Shown piece by piece: positions 54,249-62,699 of a stretch of DNA of 64,000 bases; positions within the stretch are counted from its first letter, which is position 1, and the number at the start of each line of letters is the position of its first letter. The notes beneath the pieces were generated by a model. The model did no database searches and had not been told where the DNA came from. It saw nothing but the letters and a program-made list of their open reading frames with translations. The position numbers and the translations under genes were made by a program. Origin of the DNA: Bacteroidetes bacterium HGW-Bacteroidetes-5 (lineage in GTDB: Bacteria > Bacteroidota > Bacteroidia > Bacteroidales > UBA932); the NCBI GenBank assembly GCA_002842515.1, contig PHDC01000001.1, positions 2,108,001-2,172,000 on the forward strand. The letters run 5' to 3'.

Positions 54249-54893
54249 ATGTTCAGATTCACTACACCATTGGGAGATATAGCAATTACATTGCTGGGAC
54301 ACGCCTCGCTGATTATTCAGTGGAATGAAAAATATATATTTGTCGACCCATACAGTAATGTAGCCGACTATTCAAAACAACCTAAGGCAGATCTTATCCT
54401 CCTGACTCACCATCACTATGACCATCTGGACGAGGATGCTCTAAAAGAGATCGTTACAGACAAGAGTCTCTTTGTAACCAGCCAGGGGTGTAAGGAGAGC
54501 TTACCTCAGGCAAATGTACTTACCCCGGGAGAGAGCTTCACTTATAATGAGTTAAAGATAGAGGCAGTATATGCCTATAATATTATAAATATGAGAGAGG
54601 ATGGCTCTCCGTATCATCCCAGAGGAGAGGGTAACGGATATATCCTCAACTTTGGAGAGTACAGAGTCTATATTGCAGGCGACTCGGAGATAACTCCCGA
54701 GATGAGAGAGATTAAAAATATTGATATTGCCTTTCTTCCAAAGAACCTCCCCTACACAATGAGTGACCAGATGTTCATTGAGGCAGCCTGGGCATTAAAA
54801 CCAAAGAATCTCTTTGCATATCACTTCTTTAACCTTGAACTTGAATATTTAAAGAGCAAGATGCCACAGGGAGTTGTGCTGCGAAATAGTTAG
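54249..54893 (+). CDS. metallo-beta-lactamase-fold hydrolase
   Basis: MBL-fold protein of 214 residues with the zinc motif THHHYDHLDEDAL (HxHxDH) near residue 56 and GDSE (third Asp ligand) near 145. It is related to UlaG/UPF0173-type hydrolases. It sits inside the hut operon between hutI and the FTCD fusion, with short gaps of 23 and 48 bp, so a link to histidine breakdown is possible, but no known hut step needs it. Confidence 0.87.
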   Translation: MFRFTTPLGDIAITLLGHASLIIQWNEKYIFVDPYSNVADYSKQPKADLILLTHHHYDHLDEDALKEIVTDKSLFVTSQGCKESLPQANVLTPGESFTYNELKIEAVYAYNIINMREDGSPYHPRGEGNGYILNFGEYRVYIAGDSEITPEMREIKNIDIAFLPKNLPYTMSDQMFIEAAWALKPKNLFAYHFFNLELEYLKSKMPQGVVLRNS

Positions 54894-54941
54894 GGTAGTC
54901 AACTAATATTTTAAAATAACAGAAGTAACCGTAGTTAAGTT

Positions 54942-56639
54942 ATGATCAAAAAAATTATTGAGTGCGTTCCCAATTTTAGCGAAGGACGCAATATGCAGGT
55001 TATAAAAGAGATAACCGATCAGATTGAGAAAGTGGAGGGGGTTAACCTTTTGAATGTAGATCCCGGTGCTGCAACCAACAGGACAGTGGTGACATTTGTG
55101 GGAGAGCCAAAGCAGGTTGTTGAGGCAGCTTTTCTGGCGATAAAGAGGGCAGCAGAGGTTATAGATATGAAGCACCATACTGGAGAGCACCCACGAATGG
55201 GGGCAACAGATGTTTGTCCGTTGATCCCAATATCGGGTGTTACAATGGAGGAGTGTGCAGATTATGCAAGAGCACTGGCAAAAAGAGTGGGGGAGGAGTT
55301 ATCTATTCCGGTTTACTGTTATGAGAATGCTGCTTTTGAGCCTAAAAGAAAGAACCTGGCAAATTGTCGCTCCGGTGAATACGAAGGGTTGCCAAAGAAG
55401 TTTACCGACCCAGGGTGGAGGCCGGATTTTGGCCCGGCAAGCTTTACAGAGAGCGTGGGCCACACAGGTGCCACAGCAATAGGGGCGCGTGATTTTTTAA
55501 TAGCAATTAACTTCAACCTCAATACTACATCTACCCGCAGAGCCAATGCCATTGCATACGATGTTAGGGAGAAGGGGCGCAAGAAAAGAGAGGGAAATCC
55601 GTTTACGGGAAAAGTTGTAAAGGATGAGAAGGGAGATGAAGTTTGGTTGCCGGGTACTTTAAAAGGGTGTAAAGCAATAGGATGGTTTATTGAGGAGTAT
55701 GGTATTGCACAGGTTTCAATGAATGTGACAGATCTCTCTGCTACTCCTGTGCACATTGCTTTTGACGAGGTGGTTGCCAAAGCATCTGCCAGAGGAATAA
55801 GGGTTACCGGAAGCGAGATTGTGGGGCTTATACCTAAAAGGGTTCTTATAGATGCGGGTAAATTCTATCTGGCAAAGCAGAGCAGATCTGCAGGGGTGTC
55901 AGAGGAGGAGATAATTAAGATTGCCGTTAAATCTATGGGACTAGACGATCTTAAACCATTTGATCCGCAGGAGAAGGTTATTGAATACCTGATAGAAAAC
56001 AGAGCAGAGAAGAGACTGATAGATTTAACCTGCAGAGGATTTGCGATGGAGACTGCGCGTGAATCACCTGCTCCGGGAGGTGGTTCGGTATCTGCCCTGA
56101 TGGGTTCCCTGGGTGCCGCGCTTGGTACAATGGTTGCCAACCTCTCTTCTCACAAAGCGGGCTGGGATGAGAGATGGGAATACTTCTCAGAGTGGGCAGA
56201 AAAGGGGCAGCAGATTATCTCGGAGATGCTTATTCTAGTTGATGAAGATACCAATGCATTCAAAAAAATTATGGAGGCGTTTGGGCTTCCCAAGGGAAGC
56301 GATACCGAAAAGGAGGCCAGAAGCAGAGCTATTCAGGAGGCCACTCTTTACGCTACAGCAATTCCTTTTAAAACAATGGAGGTTGCATACAGAGCATTTG
56401 ACCTGGTTGAGGCTATGGTTAAAGAGGGAAACCCAAACTCTGTTTCAGATGCAGGGGTGGGAGCACTCGCGCTGAGGTCGGCCATTTTTGGAGCATATAT
56501 GAATGTAAGGATTAACTCAAAAGATCTTAAAGATAGAGTTGTTGCAGATGCAATGGTAGAGGAGGCACAACTAATTTTTGACAAAGCTATGTTGCGCGAA
56601 AAGCAGATTACCGATGCAGTTTTAAAAACCCTTGAATAG
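54942..56639 (+). CDS. ftcD: bifunctional glutamate formimidoyltransferase / formimino-THF cyclodeaminase
   Basis: Moves the formimino group from formiminoglutamate to tetrahydrofolate and releases ammonia, giving glutamate and methenyl-THF. The 565-residue protein joins an FT domain (residues 1 to about 330: IECVPNFSEGRNMQVIKEITDQIE, HTGEHPRMGATDVCPLIPISG, GARDFLIAINFNLNT) with a cyclodeaminase domain (about 350-565: FAMETARESPAPGGGSVSALMGSLGAALGTMVANLS). This is the order of the vertebrate fusion enzyme; many Bacteroidetes carry the parts as separate genes. Last gene of the hut operon. Confidence 0.95.
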   Translation: MIKKIIECVPNFSEGRNMQVIKEITDQIEKVEGVNLLNVDPGAATNRTVVTFVGEPKQVVEAAFLAIKRAAEVIDMKHHTGEHPRMGATDVCPLIPISGVTMEECADYARALAKRVGEELSIPVYCYENAAFEPKRKNLANCRSGEYEGLPKKFTDPGWRPDFGPASFTESVGHTGATAIGARDFLIAINFNLNTTSTRRANAIAYDVREKGRKKREGNPFTGKVVKDEKGDEVWLPGTLKGCKAIGWFIEEYGIAQVSMNVTDLSATPVHIAFDEVVAKASARGIRVTGSEIVGLIPKRVLIDAGKFYLAKQSRSAGVSEEEIIKIAVKSMGLDDLKPFDPQEKVIEYLIENRAEKRLIDLTCRGFAMETARESPAPGGGSVSALMGSLGAALGTMVANLSSHKAGWDERWEYFSEWAEKGQQIISEMLILVDEDTNAFKKIMEAFGLPKGSDTEKEARSRAIQEATLYATAIPFKTMEVAYRAFDLVEAMVKEGNPNSVSDAGVGALALRSAIFGAYMNVRINSKDLKDRVVADAMVEEAQLIFDKAMLREKQITDAVLKTLE

Positions 56640-56649
56640 TTGCAGATTG

Positions 56650-56855
56650 CTTTTATATACTGTCGCTACTTATGCAGTGGGAAGCTCACCGGCAGCAACG
56701 CAGTTTTTTCAAACGCTTTTTTCTTTGTGTTTTTCGGGGCTTCCGGAATGCCTCCCTACGGTCGTTGAACGGTCCTCAGCCTTTTTCCGAAAAACCCTTC
56801 AGAAAACAAGCTAAAAAACAGATGTTGCTGCCGGTGAGTTTTCTCCACTGCATAA
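56650..56855 (+). repeat. dispersed hairpin element, copy D (full core, shortened right end)
   Basis: Outer arms TTATGCAGTGG (56670-56680) and CCACTGCATAA (56845-56855) are perfect inverses. Inner arms GCTCACCGGCAGCAAC (56684-56699) and GTTGCTGCCGGTGAG (56824-56838) also pair. The core matches copies B and C. The far right TAGCGACA end of copy B is missing. Several short open frames here are not coding. Confidence 0.85.
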
Positions 56856-56890
56856 AAAAAGAGGATGACCAAAAAGTCATCCTCTTTTTT
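56853..56890. terminator. bidirectional terminator between the hut operon and nifJ
   Basis: An A run, AGAGGATGAC, loop CAAAAA, GTCATCCTCT and a T run: a perfect 10-bp stem readable as a terminator on both strands. The nifJ stop is 16 bp away on the minus strand. Confidence 0.9.
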
Positions 56891-56905
56891 AGTGTTACAG
56901 AGAGA

Positions 56906-59900
56906 TTACTCAGCCGCAGAGGTTAACCTCTTGTATGAGTTATATCTCCATTTTGCGAACTCCTCTGTTAGTTTGAAGAGCTCTTCGGCCTCGTTAGGGA
57001 ATGTTTTAACAAGTGAAGTGTACCTCACCTCTCCCTTTAGGAACTCCTGGAACTTAGTCCAGTCCGGCTCTTTGCTATCCAGAGTGAATGGATTCTTACC
57101 CTCTGCCTCAAGTACGGGGTTGTAACGGTAGAGTTGCCAGTAACCGCATTCAACTGCCAGTTTCTCCTCTCTCTGGGTTGCTCCCATTCCGTTCTTTAGC
57201 CCGTGGCTGATACAAGGTGCATAAGCGATAATCAAAGATGGTCCGTCATACTCCTCGGCCTCTTTGAGCACTTTGAAGAGTTGGTTCTGGTTTGCTCCCA
57301 TTGCCACCTGTGCAACATAAACATAACCATAGCTCATTGCCATCATACCAAGATCTTTCTTGCGGATCTTCTTACCGGATGTTGCAAATTTCGCAACGGC
57401 ACCAACCGGGGTAGATTTAGATGATTGACCTCCTGTGTTAGAGTATACCTCTGTGTCAAGTACAAGAACATTAACATTGCTTCCCGATGCCAGTACGTGG
57501 TCAAGACCTCCGTATCCAATATCATAAGCCCATCCGTCTCCTCCAATTATCCACTGTGAACGCTTAACGAAGTAATCTTTAAGAACTGTAAGCTCTTTGC
57601 ATATCTCACATTTGCAAGCAGAGATAAGCGGAATCAATTTATCTGCAATCTCTTTTGTTGCGATAGTATCTTCGCGTTTAGAGAGCCACTCTCCAAAGAG
57701 AACCTTCATCTCGGCAGTGCAGGTGTTGCACTCAAGGCCATCTGCCATCAATTTGGCAACCCTGTCGCGAACCCTCTCAGATCCCAGGTGCATACCCAGA
57801 CCATATTCGGCGTTATCTTCGAACAGTGAGTTAGCCCAAGATGGACCTTTTCCGTCTTTGTTGGTTGTGTATGGAGATGATGGGAATGAACCTCCGAAAA
57901 TGGAAGAGCAACCTGTAGCGTTTGCAATCATCATTCTGTCTCCGTAGAGCTGAGTTACAGCTTTAATGTAAGGAGTTTCACCGCAACCTGCGCAAGCTCC
58001 CGAGAACTCAAACAGTGGCTGGGCAAACTGAAGATTCTTCACATTTTGACTCTTTGGCTGGATGGTGTCTTTGTACCCAACAACAGAGTGCAGATGGTCG
58101 AAGTTGGCCTGCTCGTGAACCTGAGTTTCGAATGGTTTCATAACAAGAGCCTTGGTTTTGGCAGGACATACATCTGCACAGTTACCGCAACCTGTACAAT
58201 CCATAGGTGTTACCTGAATTGTAAAGCTGTACTCTTTGAATGGTCCGTTACCCTTTATCTTCTTAACTCCCTCGGGAGCTTTCTGCTGCTCATCTTCGTT
58301 CATAAGGAAAGGTCTGATGGCTGCGTGAGGGCAAACATAGGCGCACTGGTTACACTGAATACAGTTTTCTGACTGCCACTCAGGGATATGTACAGCAATA
58401 CCGCGTTTTTCGTAAGCAGATGTTCCTGAAGGAATTGTGCCGTCTTCCAGGTGAAGGAATGCACTTACAGGAAGGTCATTGCCACTTTGGGAGTTCACAA
58501 CATCGGCAACATTTCTTACCCAGTCCGGTGCAAGTCTGTCAAAAGTGTCCGGACGGAACTTGCCGGTTAGGTTTTTCCATTCGCAAGGGATCTCTACCTT
58601 TTCGCACTCTGCCCCTCTGTCTATAGCGTCATAGTTCATCTTTAGAACTTTGTCGCCCTGTTTTCCGTATGATTTTTTAGCAGCATCTTTCATCTCTTTA
58701 ACTGCCTGCTCATAAGGAATAATATCTGCAATCTTAAAGAAGGCACTCTGGAGAATTGTGTTGGTTCTGTTTCCAAGCCCAATCTCCTCTGCAATCATTG
58801 TAGCGTTAATGATATAGAGGTTAAGTTGTTTCTTGGCAATTGTAGCCTTAACAAAATCCGGAAGTTTCTCAATAGTCTCCTCTTTGTTCCAAAGGGTGTT
58901 AAGAAGAAGTGTTCCACCCTTCTTAATTCCTTTAAGAACATTGTATTTAGTAAGATAAGTTGTTACGTGACAAGCAACGAAATCCGGGTTAGAGACAAGA
59001 TATGGAGAGGTGATAGGGGTATCTCCGAATCTTAGGTGTGAGCAGGTGTATCCGCCGGACTTCTTGGAGTCGTAGTCGAAGTAAGCCTGAACATACTTAG
59101 GTGTTGTCTCACCGAGAATTTTGATTGTATTTTTATTTGCACCAACAGTACCATCTGAACCGAGTCCGTAGAATTTACACTCAACTACACCCTTCTTAGA
59201 TACATTGATCTCCTCTTTAATAGGGAGTGACTTAAATGTAACATCATCAACGATACCAATGGTGAAGCCGTTCTTTGGCTCTTTCATATTTAGGTTTTCG
59301 TAAACCGAGAAGATCTGGGCAGGGGTTGTGTCTTTAGATGAGAGACCGTAACGGCCGCCAACGATTAGAGGGAGTTTCCCGCTTCTGTCTGCAATTGCAG
59401 ATTTAACATCTAAATAAAGAGGTTCACCAACTGCACCCGGCTCTTTAGTTCTGTCCAGGACTGCGATTCTCTTGACGCTCTTAGGAAGTACGCGGAAGAA
59501 GTATTTTGCCGAGAATGGTCTGTATAGACGAACGGTAAGAACACCGACTTTTTCACCTTTTGCAACCAATACATCTACAACCTCTCTGATAGTTTCGCAA
59601 ACAGAACCCATTGCAATAACAATATTCTCAGCTTCAGGGTCTCCGTGATAGTCAAAAGGAAGATAGTGACGCCCTGTAGCTTCACTTATCTCGCCCATAT
59701 AACGCGCTACGATATCCGGAACAGCGTCATAGTATGGGTTACAAGCCTCTCTGGCCTGAAAGAATACATCCGGATTCTGGGCAGTACCTCTTGTAACAGG
59801 TTTATTTGGGTTGAGAGCTCTTGTGCGGAACGCGGTTAGTGATTTCTCACTGATCATTTTTTTCAATTCATCCTGGTCAAGATCTTCAATTTTCTGAATC

Positions 59901-60442
59901 TCGTGTGATGTCCTGAATCCGTCAAAGAAATGAAGGAAAGGAACTCTGGACTTTAATGTGGAGAGATGTGCAACAGCTCCCATATCTAAAGCCTCCTGAA
60001 CTCCGCTTGAAGCGAGCAGTGCAAAACCTGTTTGTCTTGCAGACATAACATCGGAATGGTCTCCGAAGATTGAAAGTGCCTGAGCAGCAAGAGTTCTGGC
60101 AGAAACGTGAAAAACTGTAGGAAGTAATTCGCCGGCAATCTTGTACATATTAGGAATCATCAGGAGAAGTCCCTGAGAAGCAGTAAAAGTAGTAGTCAGG
60201 ACACCAGCCTGAAGTGCCCCGTGAAGCGTACCTGCAGCACCCCCCTCGCTCTGCATCTCCACAACCTTAACGGCCTCTCCGAAGAGATTCTTTTTCCCAT
60301 AAGCAGACCATTCATCCACATACTCTGCCATCGTAGATGAGGGAGTGATAGGATATATGGCTGCCATCTCGCTAAACATGTATGCAACATGCGCTGCGGC
60401 GTAATTACCATCACAGGTAATAAATTTTTTTTCTTTTGCCAT
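56906..60442 (-). CDS. nifJ: pyruvate:ferredoxin (flavodoxin) oxidoreductase
   Basis: Oxidises pyruvate to acetyl-CoA and CO2, reducing ferredoxin; a central enzyme of anaerobic metabolism. The 1178-residue single-chain enzyme has the N-terminal TPP-binding part (CDGNYAAAHVAYMFSEMAAIYPITPSSTMAEYVDEW), the domain II/III region (SDGTVGANKNTIKIL), two ferredoxin-type motifs (CIQCNQCAYVCPH near residue 695, CTGCGNCADVCPAK near 750), the cluster/TPP motif FSGACAGCGETPY and the C-terminal TPP site GDGWAYDIGYGGLDHVLASG (near 970). Full length. Reduced ferredoxin links it to the AOR at the start of the window. Confidence 0.97.
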   Translation of the reverse strand: MAKEKKFITCDGNYAAAHVAYMFSEMAAIYPITPSSTMAEYVDEWSAYGKKNLFGEAVKVVEMQSEGGAAGTLHGALQAGVLTTTFTASQGLLLMIPNMYKIAGELLPTVFHVSARTLAAQALSIFGDHSDVMSARQTGFALLASSGVQEALDMGAVAHLSTLKSRVPFLHFFDGFRTSHEIQKIEDLDQDELKKMISEKSLTAFRTRALNPNKPVTRGTAQNPDVFFQAREACNPYYDAVPDIVARYMGEISEATGRHYLPFDYHGDPEAENIVIAMGSVCETIREVVDVLVAKGEKVGVLTVRLYRPFSAKYFFRVLPKSVKRIAVLDRTKEPGAVGEPLYLDVKSAIADRSGKLPLIVGGRYGLSSKDTTPAQIFSVYENLNMKEPKNGFTIGIVDDVTFKSLPIKEEINVSKKGVVECKFYGLGSDGTVGANKNTIKILGETTPKYVQAYFDYDSKKSGGYTCSHLRFGDTPITSPYLVSNPDFVACHVTTYLTKYNVLKGIKKGGTLLLNTLWNKEETIEKLPDFVKATIAKKQLNLYIINATMIAEEIGLGNRTNTILQSAFFKIADIIPYEQAVKEMKDAAKKSYGKQGDKVLKMNYDAIDRGAECEKVEIPCEWKNLTGKFRPDTFDRLAPDWVRNVADVVNSQSGNDLPVSAFLHLEDGTIPSGTSAYEKRGIAVHIPEWQSENCIQCNQCAYVCPHAAIRPFLMNEDEQQKAPEGVKKIKGNGPFKEYSFTIQVTPMDCTGCGNCADVCPAKTKALVMKPFETQVHEQANFDHLHSVVGYKDTIQPKSQNVKNLQFAQPLFEFSGACAGCGETPYIKAVTQLYGDRMMIANATGCSSIFGGSFPSSPYTTNKDGKGPSWANSLFEDNAEYGLGMHLGSERVRDRVAKLMADGLECNTCTAEMKVLFGEWLSKREDTIATKEIADKLIPLISACKCEICKELTVLKDYFVKRSQWIIGGDGWAYDIGYGGLDHVLASGSNVNVLVLDTEVYSNTGGQSSKSTPVGAVAKFATSGKKIRKKDLGMMAMSYGYVYVAQVAMGANQNQLFKVLKEAEEYDGPSLIIAYAPCISHGLKNGMGATQREEKLAVECGYWQLYRYNPVLEAEGKNPFTLDSKEPDWTKFQEFLKGEVRYTSLVKTFPNEAEELFKLTEEFAKWRYNSYKRLTSAAE

Positions 60443-60531
60443 AGCTTTTTTGTTAGAAATTAGTACTTTTTATATTTATTAATCTTATATTTAATTATTT
60501 ATCTCTATATTTGGAGAGTGATATATGACTT

Positions 60532-60705
60532 TTAGATGTGCAATAAAAAAATAACACCCCGCGCTCTTTTGATAATTGCGGAGATGTCATCTGATATCTT
60601 ACCTGCTTTTTTGTTCAACCAAACATTCTCGCCGGGGCTCTTGAGGAGCCCGACGAGCTCTGTCTCTGTATCGAACTCTTTTGCTATTTGATAGTAATTT
60701 GGCAT
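60532..60705 (-). CDS. possible 57-residue protein upstream of nifJ
   Basis: An open frame from ATG 60705 to TAA 60532 on the minus strand reads MPNYYQIAKEFDTETELVG, then LLKSPGENVWLNKKAGKISD and DISAIIKRARGVIFLLHI. Codon use looks normal and it ends 89 bp before nifJ on the same strand, but no family is recognised and no strong ribosome-binding site is seen. The rest of the 60443-60798 gap is AT-rich without a clear nifJ promoter box. Confidence 0.4.
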   Translation of the reverse strand: MPNYYQIAKEFDTETELVGLLKSPGENVWLNKKAGKISDDISAIIKRARGVIFLLHI

Positions 60706-60798
60706 ATTATATACTACCCGTCAAAAATACGATATTTTTTTAAAACTTAAAAGGATTTTCACTATTTTTATGCACCAGTAAACCTAAATAAATATACT

Positions 60799-61491
60799 AT
60801 GAAAAGATGTTTTTTAATAGCAATTGCACTGATAGTTTCATTAACATCTCAGGCACAAAGCGGTACGATCAAAGTGTTAAACGGGAAGGTAGTTGAGGGT
60901 GATTTTTTCAAAGAGAAGCTTTATGTCTTTGATAAATATATAAACGGAAGAATAAGATTATCAGACGGAACGGTTTACGTGGGAGATCTTAACATCAATA
61001 CTCTGGGCCAGACAGTAAGGGTCATTACAGACACCGGAGACACTATTGCTATTAAAACAGAGAAGCTGGTAGAGGCAGTAAGTGCAGGGAACACTCTTTT
61101 TCTGAAACTTAATAACACCTATGTACAGGTACTAAATACATATGGTGACACCTATTTGGGAATATCAAGGGTTCTTAAGCTTGGTCAGGAGAAGATTGAG
61201 GGGGCATACGGCGGAACCAATGAGGTCTCCTCTATTGCCAAGTACTCCTCCGTGGAGGTGGAGAACAGACTGGAGAAAATTGTGGGCAGCAGCAATATCC
61301 GCTATGACTATTACGAAAATATACACCTGATTAAGGGTGGCAAGATACTTCCTGCAACTAAAAAGAATTTTGAGAAACTATTCTCAGATCAAAAGAAGAT
61401 GATTGAAAGTTATATTGTCGAGAACAATATAAAATTCAATCATAATGAGAGTGTAATACAACTGTTCAACTATCTGGCAAACAGTAAGTAA
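60799..61491 (+). CDS. secreted protein of unknown function
   Basis: 230 residues with a clear signal peptide (MKRCFLIAIALIVSLTSQAQ). The mature part is beta-rich at the N terminus (VLNGKVVEGDFFKEKLYVFDKYINGRIRLSDGTVYVGDLNINTLGQTVRVITDTGDTI) and helical at the C terminus (LPATKKNFEKLFSDQKKMIESYIVENNIKFNHNESVIQLFNYLANSK). This layout is common in small Bacteroidetes periplasmic proteins, but I cannot name a family. Single gene between nifJ and fabD. Confidence 0.75.
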   Translation: MKRCFLIAIALIVSLTSQAQSGTIKVLNGKVVEGDFFKEKLYVFDKYINGRIRLSDGTVYVGDLNINTLGQTVRVITDTGDTIAIKTEKLVEAVSAGNTLFLKLNNTYVQVLNTYGDTYLGISRVLKLGQEKIEGAYGGTNEVSSIAKYSSVEVENRLEKIVGSSNIRYDYYENIHLIKGGKILPATKKNFEKLFSDQKKMIESYIVENNIKFNHNESVIQLFNYLANSK

Positions 61492-61526
61492 TTCTATTTA
61501 TAAAGAGTTTCTGCAATTGCAGAGTG

Positions 61527-62402
61527 CTACTGATGACCAGATACCACGCTTTCGGGGGCAATCTTCTTGATTAAGCCCTGAAGAACATTTCCGGGACCCA
61601 GTTCCACAAACTCTCTCGCTCCGTCACTCCACATATTCTCCACAATTTGCCTCCACCTTACGGGTGCCGTGAGTTGGGTAATGAGATTCTCTTTAATTTT
61701 CTTTGGGTCGCTGTTTGGCAGAGCATCTACATTTTGGTAAACAGGGCATACAGGTGCTTTGATATCTGTTGCCTCAATGGCAGAGGCCAGCTCCTTTCTT
61801 GCAGGTTCCATAAGCGGTGAGTGAAATGCGCCTCCTACTGCCAGAACCAGAGCTCTCTTTGCCCCTGCGGCTTTTAGTTGCTCACACGCCAGATTAACAG
61901 CCTCCACGCTCCCGGAGATCACGATTTGCCCATTACTGTTAAAGTTAGCCGGTACCACTACTCCCTCAATTTTTGCGCAGATTTCCTCTACGATTTTGTC
62001 GTCCGATCCAAGAATTGCGGCCATAGTGGATGGCTCCAGTTTGCAAGCCTTTTGCATTGCCTGAGCCCTTGCCGAAACAAGTCTCAATCCATCTTCAAAG
62101 TTCATTGCTCCTGCTGCTACCAGTGCACTGAACTCACCCAAAGAGTGACCCGCCACCATATCGGGATTAAAGTTCTCAATACACTTTGAGAGTATTACAG
62201 AGTGAATAAATATGGCAGGTTGTGTAACATTTGTCTGTTTAAGCTCTTCGTCGCCTCCTTCAAACATTATGTCTGTAATACGGAAACCAAGAATCTCATT
62301 TGCTTTCTCAAACATCTCTTTTGCAAGCGGATGGCTATTGTAGAGATCTTTGCCCATCCCGCTAAACTGTGCTCCCTGTCCGGGGAATACAAATGCTTTC
62401 AT
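61527..62402 (-). CDS. fabD: malonyl-CoA:ACP transacylase
   Basis: Loads malonate onto acyl carrier protein for fatty acid synthesis. The 291-residue protein begins FVFPGQGAQFSGMGKDL, has the active-site serine in GHSLGE (Ser87), the arginine region RAQAMQKAC and the catalytic histidine in GGAFHSPLM (His194). Length is normal. It has its own promoter, divergent from the tRNA. Confidence 0.97.
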   Translation of the reverse strand: MKAFVFPGQGAQFSGMGKDLYNSHPLAKEMFEKANEILGFRITDIMFEGGDEELKQTNVTQPAIFIHSVILSKCIENFNPDMVAGHSLGEFSALVAAGAMNFEDGLRLVSARAQAMQKACKLEPSTMAAILGSDDKIVEEICAKIEGVVVPANFNSNGQIVISGSVEAVNLACEQLKAAGAKRALVLAVGGAFHSPLMEPARKELASAIEATDIKAPVCPVYQNVDALPNSDPKKIKENLITQLTAPVRWRQIVENMWSDGAREFVELGPGNVLQGLIKKIAPESVVSGHQ

Positions 62403-62425
62403 ATTTTAAATTATTGATTACCGGG

Positions 62426-62433
62426 CAAAGTTA
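62426..62433 (-). promoter_or_regulatory. -7 promoter box of fabD
   Basis: Minus-strand TAACTTTG fits TAnnTTTG, 24 bp before the ATG at 62402. Confidence 0.55.
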
Positions 62434-62459
62434 CATTTTTTAGTGAAAATTAAAATAGC

Positions 62460-62467
62460 TATATTTG
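62460..62467 (+). promoter_or_regulatory. -7 promoter box of the tRNA-Arg gene
   Basis: TATATTTG matches TAnnTTTG, 13 bp before the mature tRNA 5' end; the short distance fits a tRNA promoter. Confidence 0.6.
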
Positions 62468-62479
62468 CCGCCCAGTGAC

Positions 62480-62553
62480 GGCCCCGTAGTTCAGCTGAAT
62501 AGAACGTCAGATTCCGGTTCTGAAGGTCGGGGGTTTGAATCCCTTCGGGGTCA
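62480..62553 (+). tRNA. tRNA-Arg (anticodon CCG)
   Basis: A 74-base cloverleaf: acceptor GGCCCCG/CGGGGTC, D arm GTTCAGCTGAATAGAAC, anticodon stem TCAGA/TCTGA with loop TTCCGGT (anticodon CCG), and T arm GGGGGTTTGAATCCCTT. CCA is not encoded. Confidence 0.95.
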
Positions 62554-62574
62554 CTAATTTTAGTTCTTGCTAAC

Positions 62575-62670
62575 AAAAGGCACTCTCTGATTTTGAAAAT
62601 CCTCCCCACCTTACGGCGGGTCCCCTCCCTCTTTGGGAGCCAATGTTTTCTAAATCAGAGAGTTCCTTTT
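62575..62670. repeat. 96-bp inverted-repeat element next to tRNA-Arg
   Basis: End arms AAAAGGCACTCTCTGATTT (62575-62593) and AAATCAGAGAGTTCCTTTT (62652-62670) are inverses at 18 of 19 positions. The centre holds two small hairpins (CCCACC/GGCGGG and CTCCC/GGGAG). The 17 bases GAAAATCCTCCCCACCT at 62595 also occur at 34124. It could end tRNA transcription or be a miniature repeat. Confidence 0.7.
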
Positions 62671-62699
62671 CCTCTTTTTGCCTTGTGACCCGGAAGGGT

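Noticed and set aside
56632-56926. Short open frames across element copy D
   Set aside because: They cover the inverted-repeat element and terminator; the element's conservation is at nucleotide and pairing level, not in a reading frame.
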